64,000 nucleotides of DNA from Vespula vulgaris. Lineage: Eukaryota > Arthropoda > Insecta > Hymenoptera > Vespidae. A program made the translations under genes and the position numbers. Under the pieces are notes generated by a model. That model was not told the origin of the DNA. It saw nothing but the letters and a program-made list of their open reading frames with translations, and did not search any database. Position 1 is the stretch's first letter, and each line of letters opens with the position of its first letter. Location: contig NC_066591.1 in assembly GCF_905475345.1 (NCBI RefSeq), forward strand, positions 7,711,501 through 7,775,500, given 5' to 3'. Shown in pieces: positions 63,557 to 64,000 of this stretch.

Positions 63557-64000
63557 TCGTCGGACCAACGAAGATTTCGACCTGTAATCCCATCAGCCTT
63601 CTTTCTTCGTTCTTCGTTCTTCGTTCTTCGTCGTCGTTCGAAGAAATCGTTGACGAAAGAGAAAGGAAAAGAGAGAAAAAGAGAAGAGAGAGAGAGAGAG
63701 AGAGGGAGATAGAGAGATACAGACAAGCGTACGTAACAGGGACGATACGAAGATTTCACCTACGTTGAAAATCGATCTTCTTCGATCGGCCATCGAAGGT
63801 AAAATCCTCGATTCGAATTTCTCAAAAGAATTTCGAACGACGTTCGTTTCTCTCAACGATTTTTATCAAAAGAACGTTTCTCAAAGTTAAACGTACTAAT
63901 ACGCCGCACTCGAACGTTCTCTCTTATTCCTCTTTTCGAATACGACCTATAAGGAAAAGAAAAGGATCAAGAAGAAAGAAGAAAGAAGAAGGAAGATAAT
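63557..64000 (+). other. Probable kirre 3' UTR or 3' flank
   Basis: No coding region is supported. It has TTCTTCG repeats at about 63600-63640, a GA-rich tract at about 63686-63706 and purine-rich sequence at the end. I see no AATAAA polyadenylation signal from 62858 to 64000, so the transcript end is probably beyond this window. Confidence 0.5.

Noticed and set aside
62922..63593. 223-residue open frame on the - strand
   Set aside because: It mirrors the + strand frame at 62882-63556. Its product is Arg/Ser/Leu-rich, as expected for the antisense of Arg/Glu-rich coding codons, and the + frame has the more protein-like composition.
1..64000. Autonomous transposon, retrovirus-like element, tRNA, rRNA or CRISPR array
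   Set aside because: No transposase, reverse transcriptase or integrase motif, terminal repeat pair with target duplication, cloverleaf, rRNA core or spaced direct-repeat array was recognised by reading.

Overview
This is an AT-rich eukaryotic, almost certainly insect, genomic window. It is dominated by one large gene on the + strand that I recognise as the kirre/roughest (Neph family) cell-adhesion receptor. The background carries dense GA/CT, TA and CA microsatellites and abundant CpG (TCG, CGA) in otherwise AT-rich DNA. That pattern resembles a hymenopteran such as a bee, wasp or ant, but the assignment is inference. All introns found are GT-AG, and no bacterial-type operon, tRNA, rRNA or CRISPR was seen.

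Layout. Bases 1-25972 have no identified gene; they are either the upstream flank or the long 5' intron of kirre. Two compositionally unusual islands lie there: 12205-12460, with terminal-exon-like reading on both strands, and 19544-19765, an ATG-less open frame. Twelve coding exons of kirre then run from 25973 to 62857. Exon 1 is separated from exon 2 by a 14.9 kb intron, and exon 2 from exon 3 by a 12.2 kb intron. Exons 3-5 are separated by introns of about 2 kb, and exons 5-12 are compact. From the first in-frame ATG (26037) the twelve exons total 2499 nt. They join in frame across every junction into 832 codons plus a TGA stop.

The protein has, in order, an N-terminal polyserine stretch, five Ig domains, one transmembrane helix, and a cytoplasmic tail of about 255 residues with a tyrosine-rich patch, a PPxY motif and a C-terminal T-H-V PDZ ligand. 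Such receptors bind nephrin-type partners (Sns/Hbs in Drosophila) on neighbouring cells. The tail couples to scaffold and actin machinery in myoblast fusion, nephrocyte slit diaphragms, eye patterning and axon targeting.

The most interesting points are these. (1) A 224-codon, protein-like open frame (62882-63556) lies directly downstream of the kirre stop, in the same frame, after TGA and TAG stops 24 bases apart; stop readthrough, an alternative last exon or a second gene could explain it. (2) The true kirre N-terminus lies upstream of 25973. A strong 3' splice site precedes the first ATG, and the 21 codons between them encode a basic segment and a hydrophobic core like part of a signal peptide. 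(3) The exonic polyserine tract belongs to a family of TCG/TCC triplet islands scattered through the locus. (4) A 44-bp-armed foldback lies at 5341-5466, and a 24-unit, indel-free pentanucleotide array at 43541-43660.
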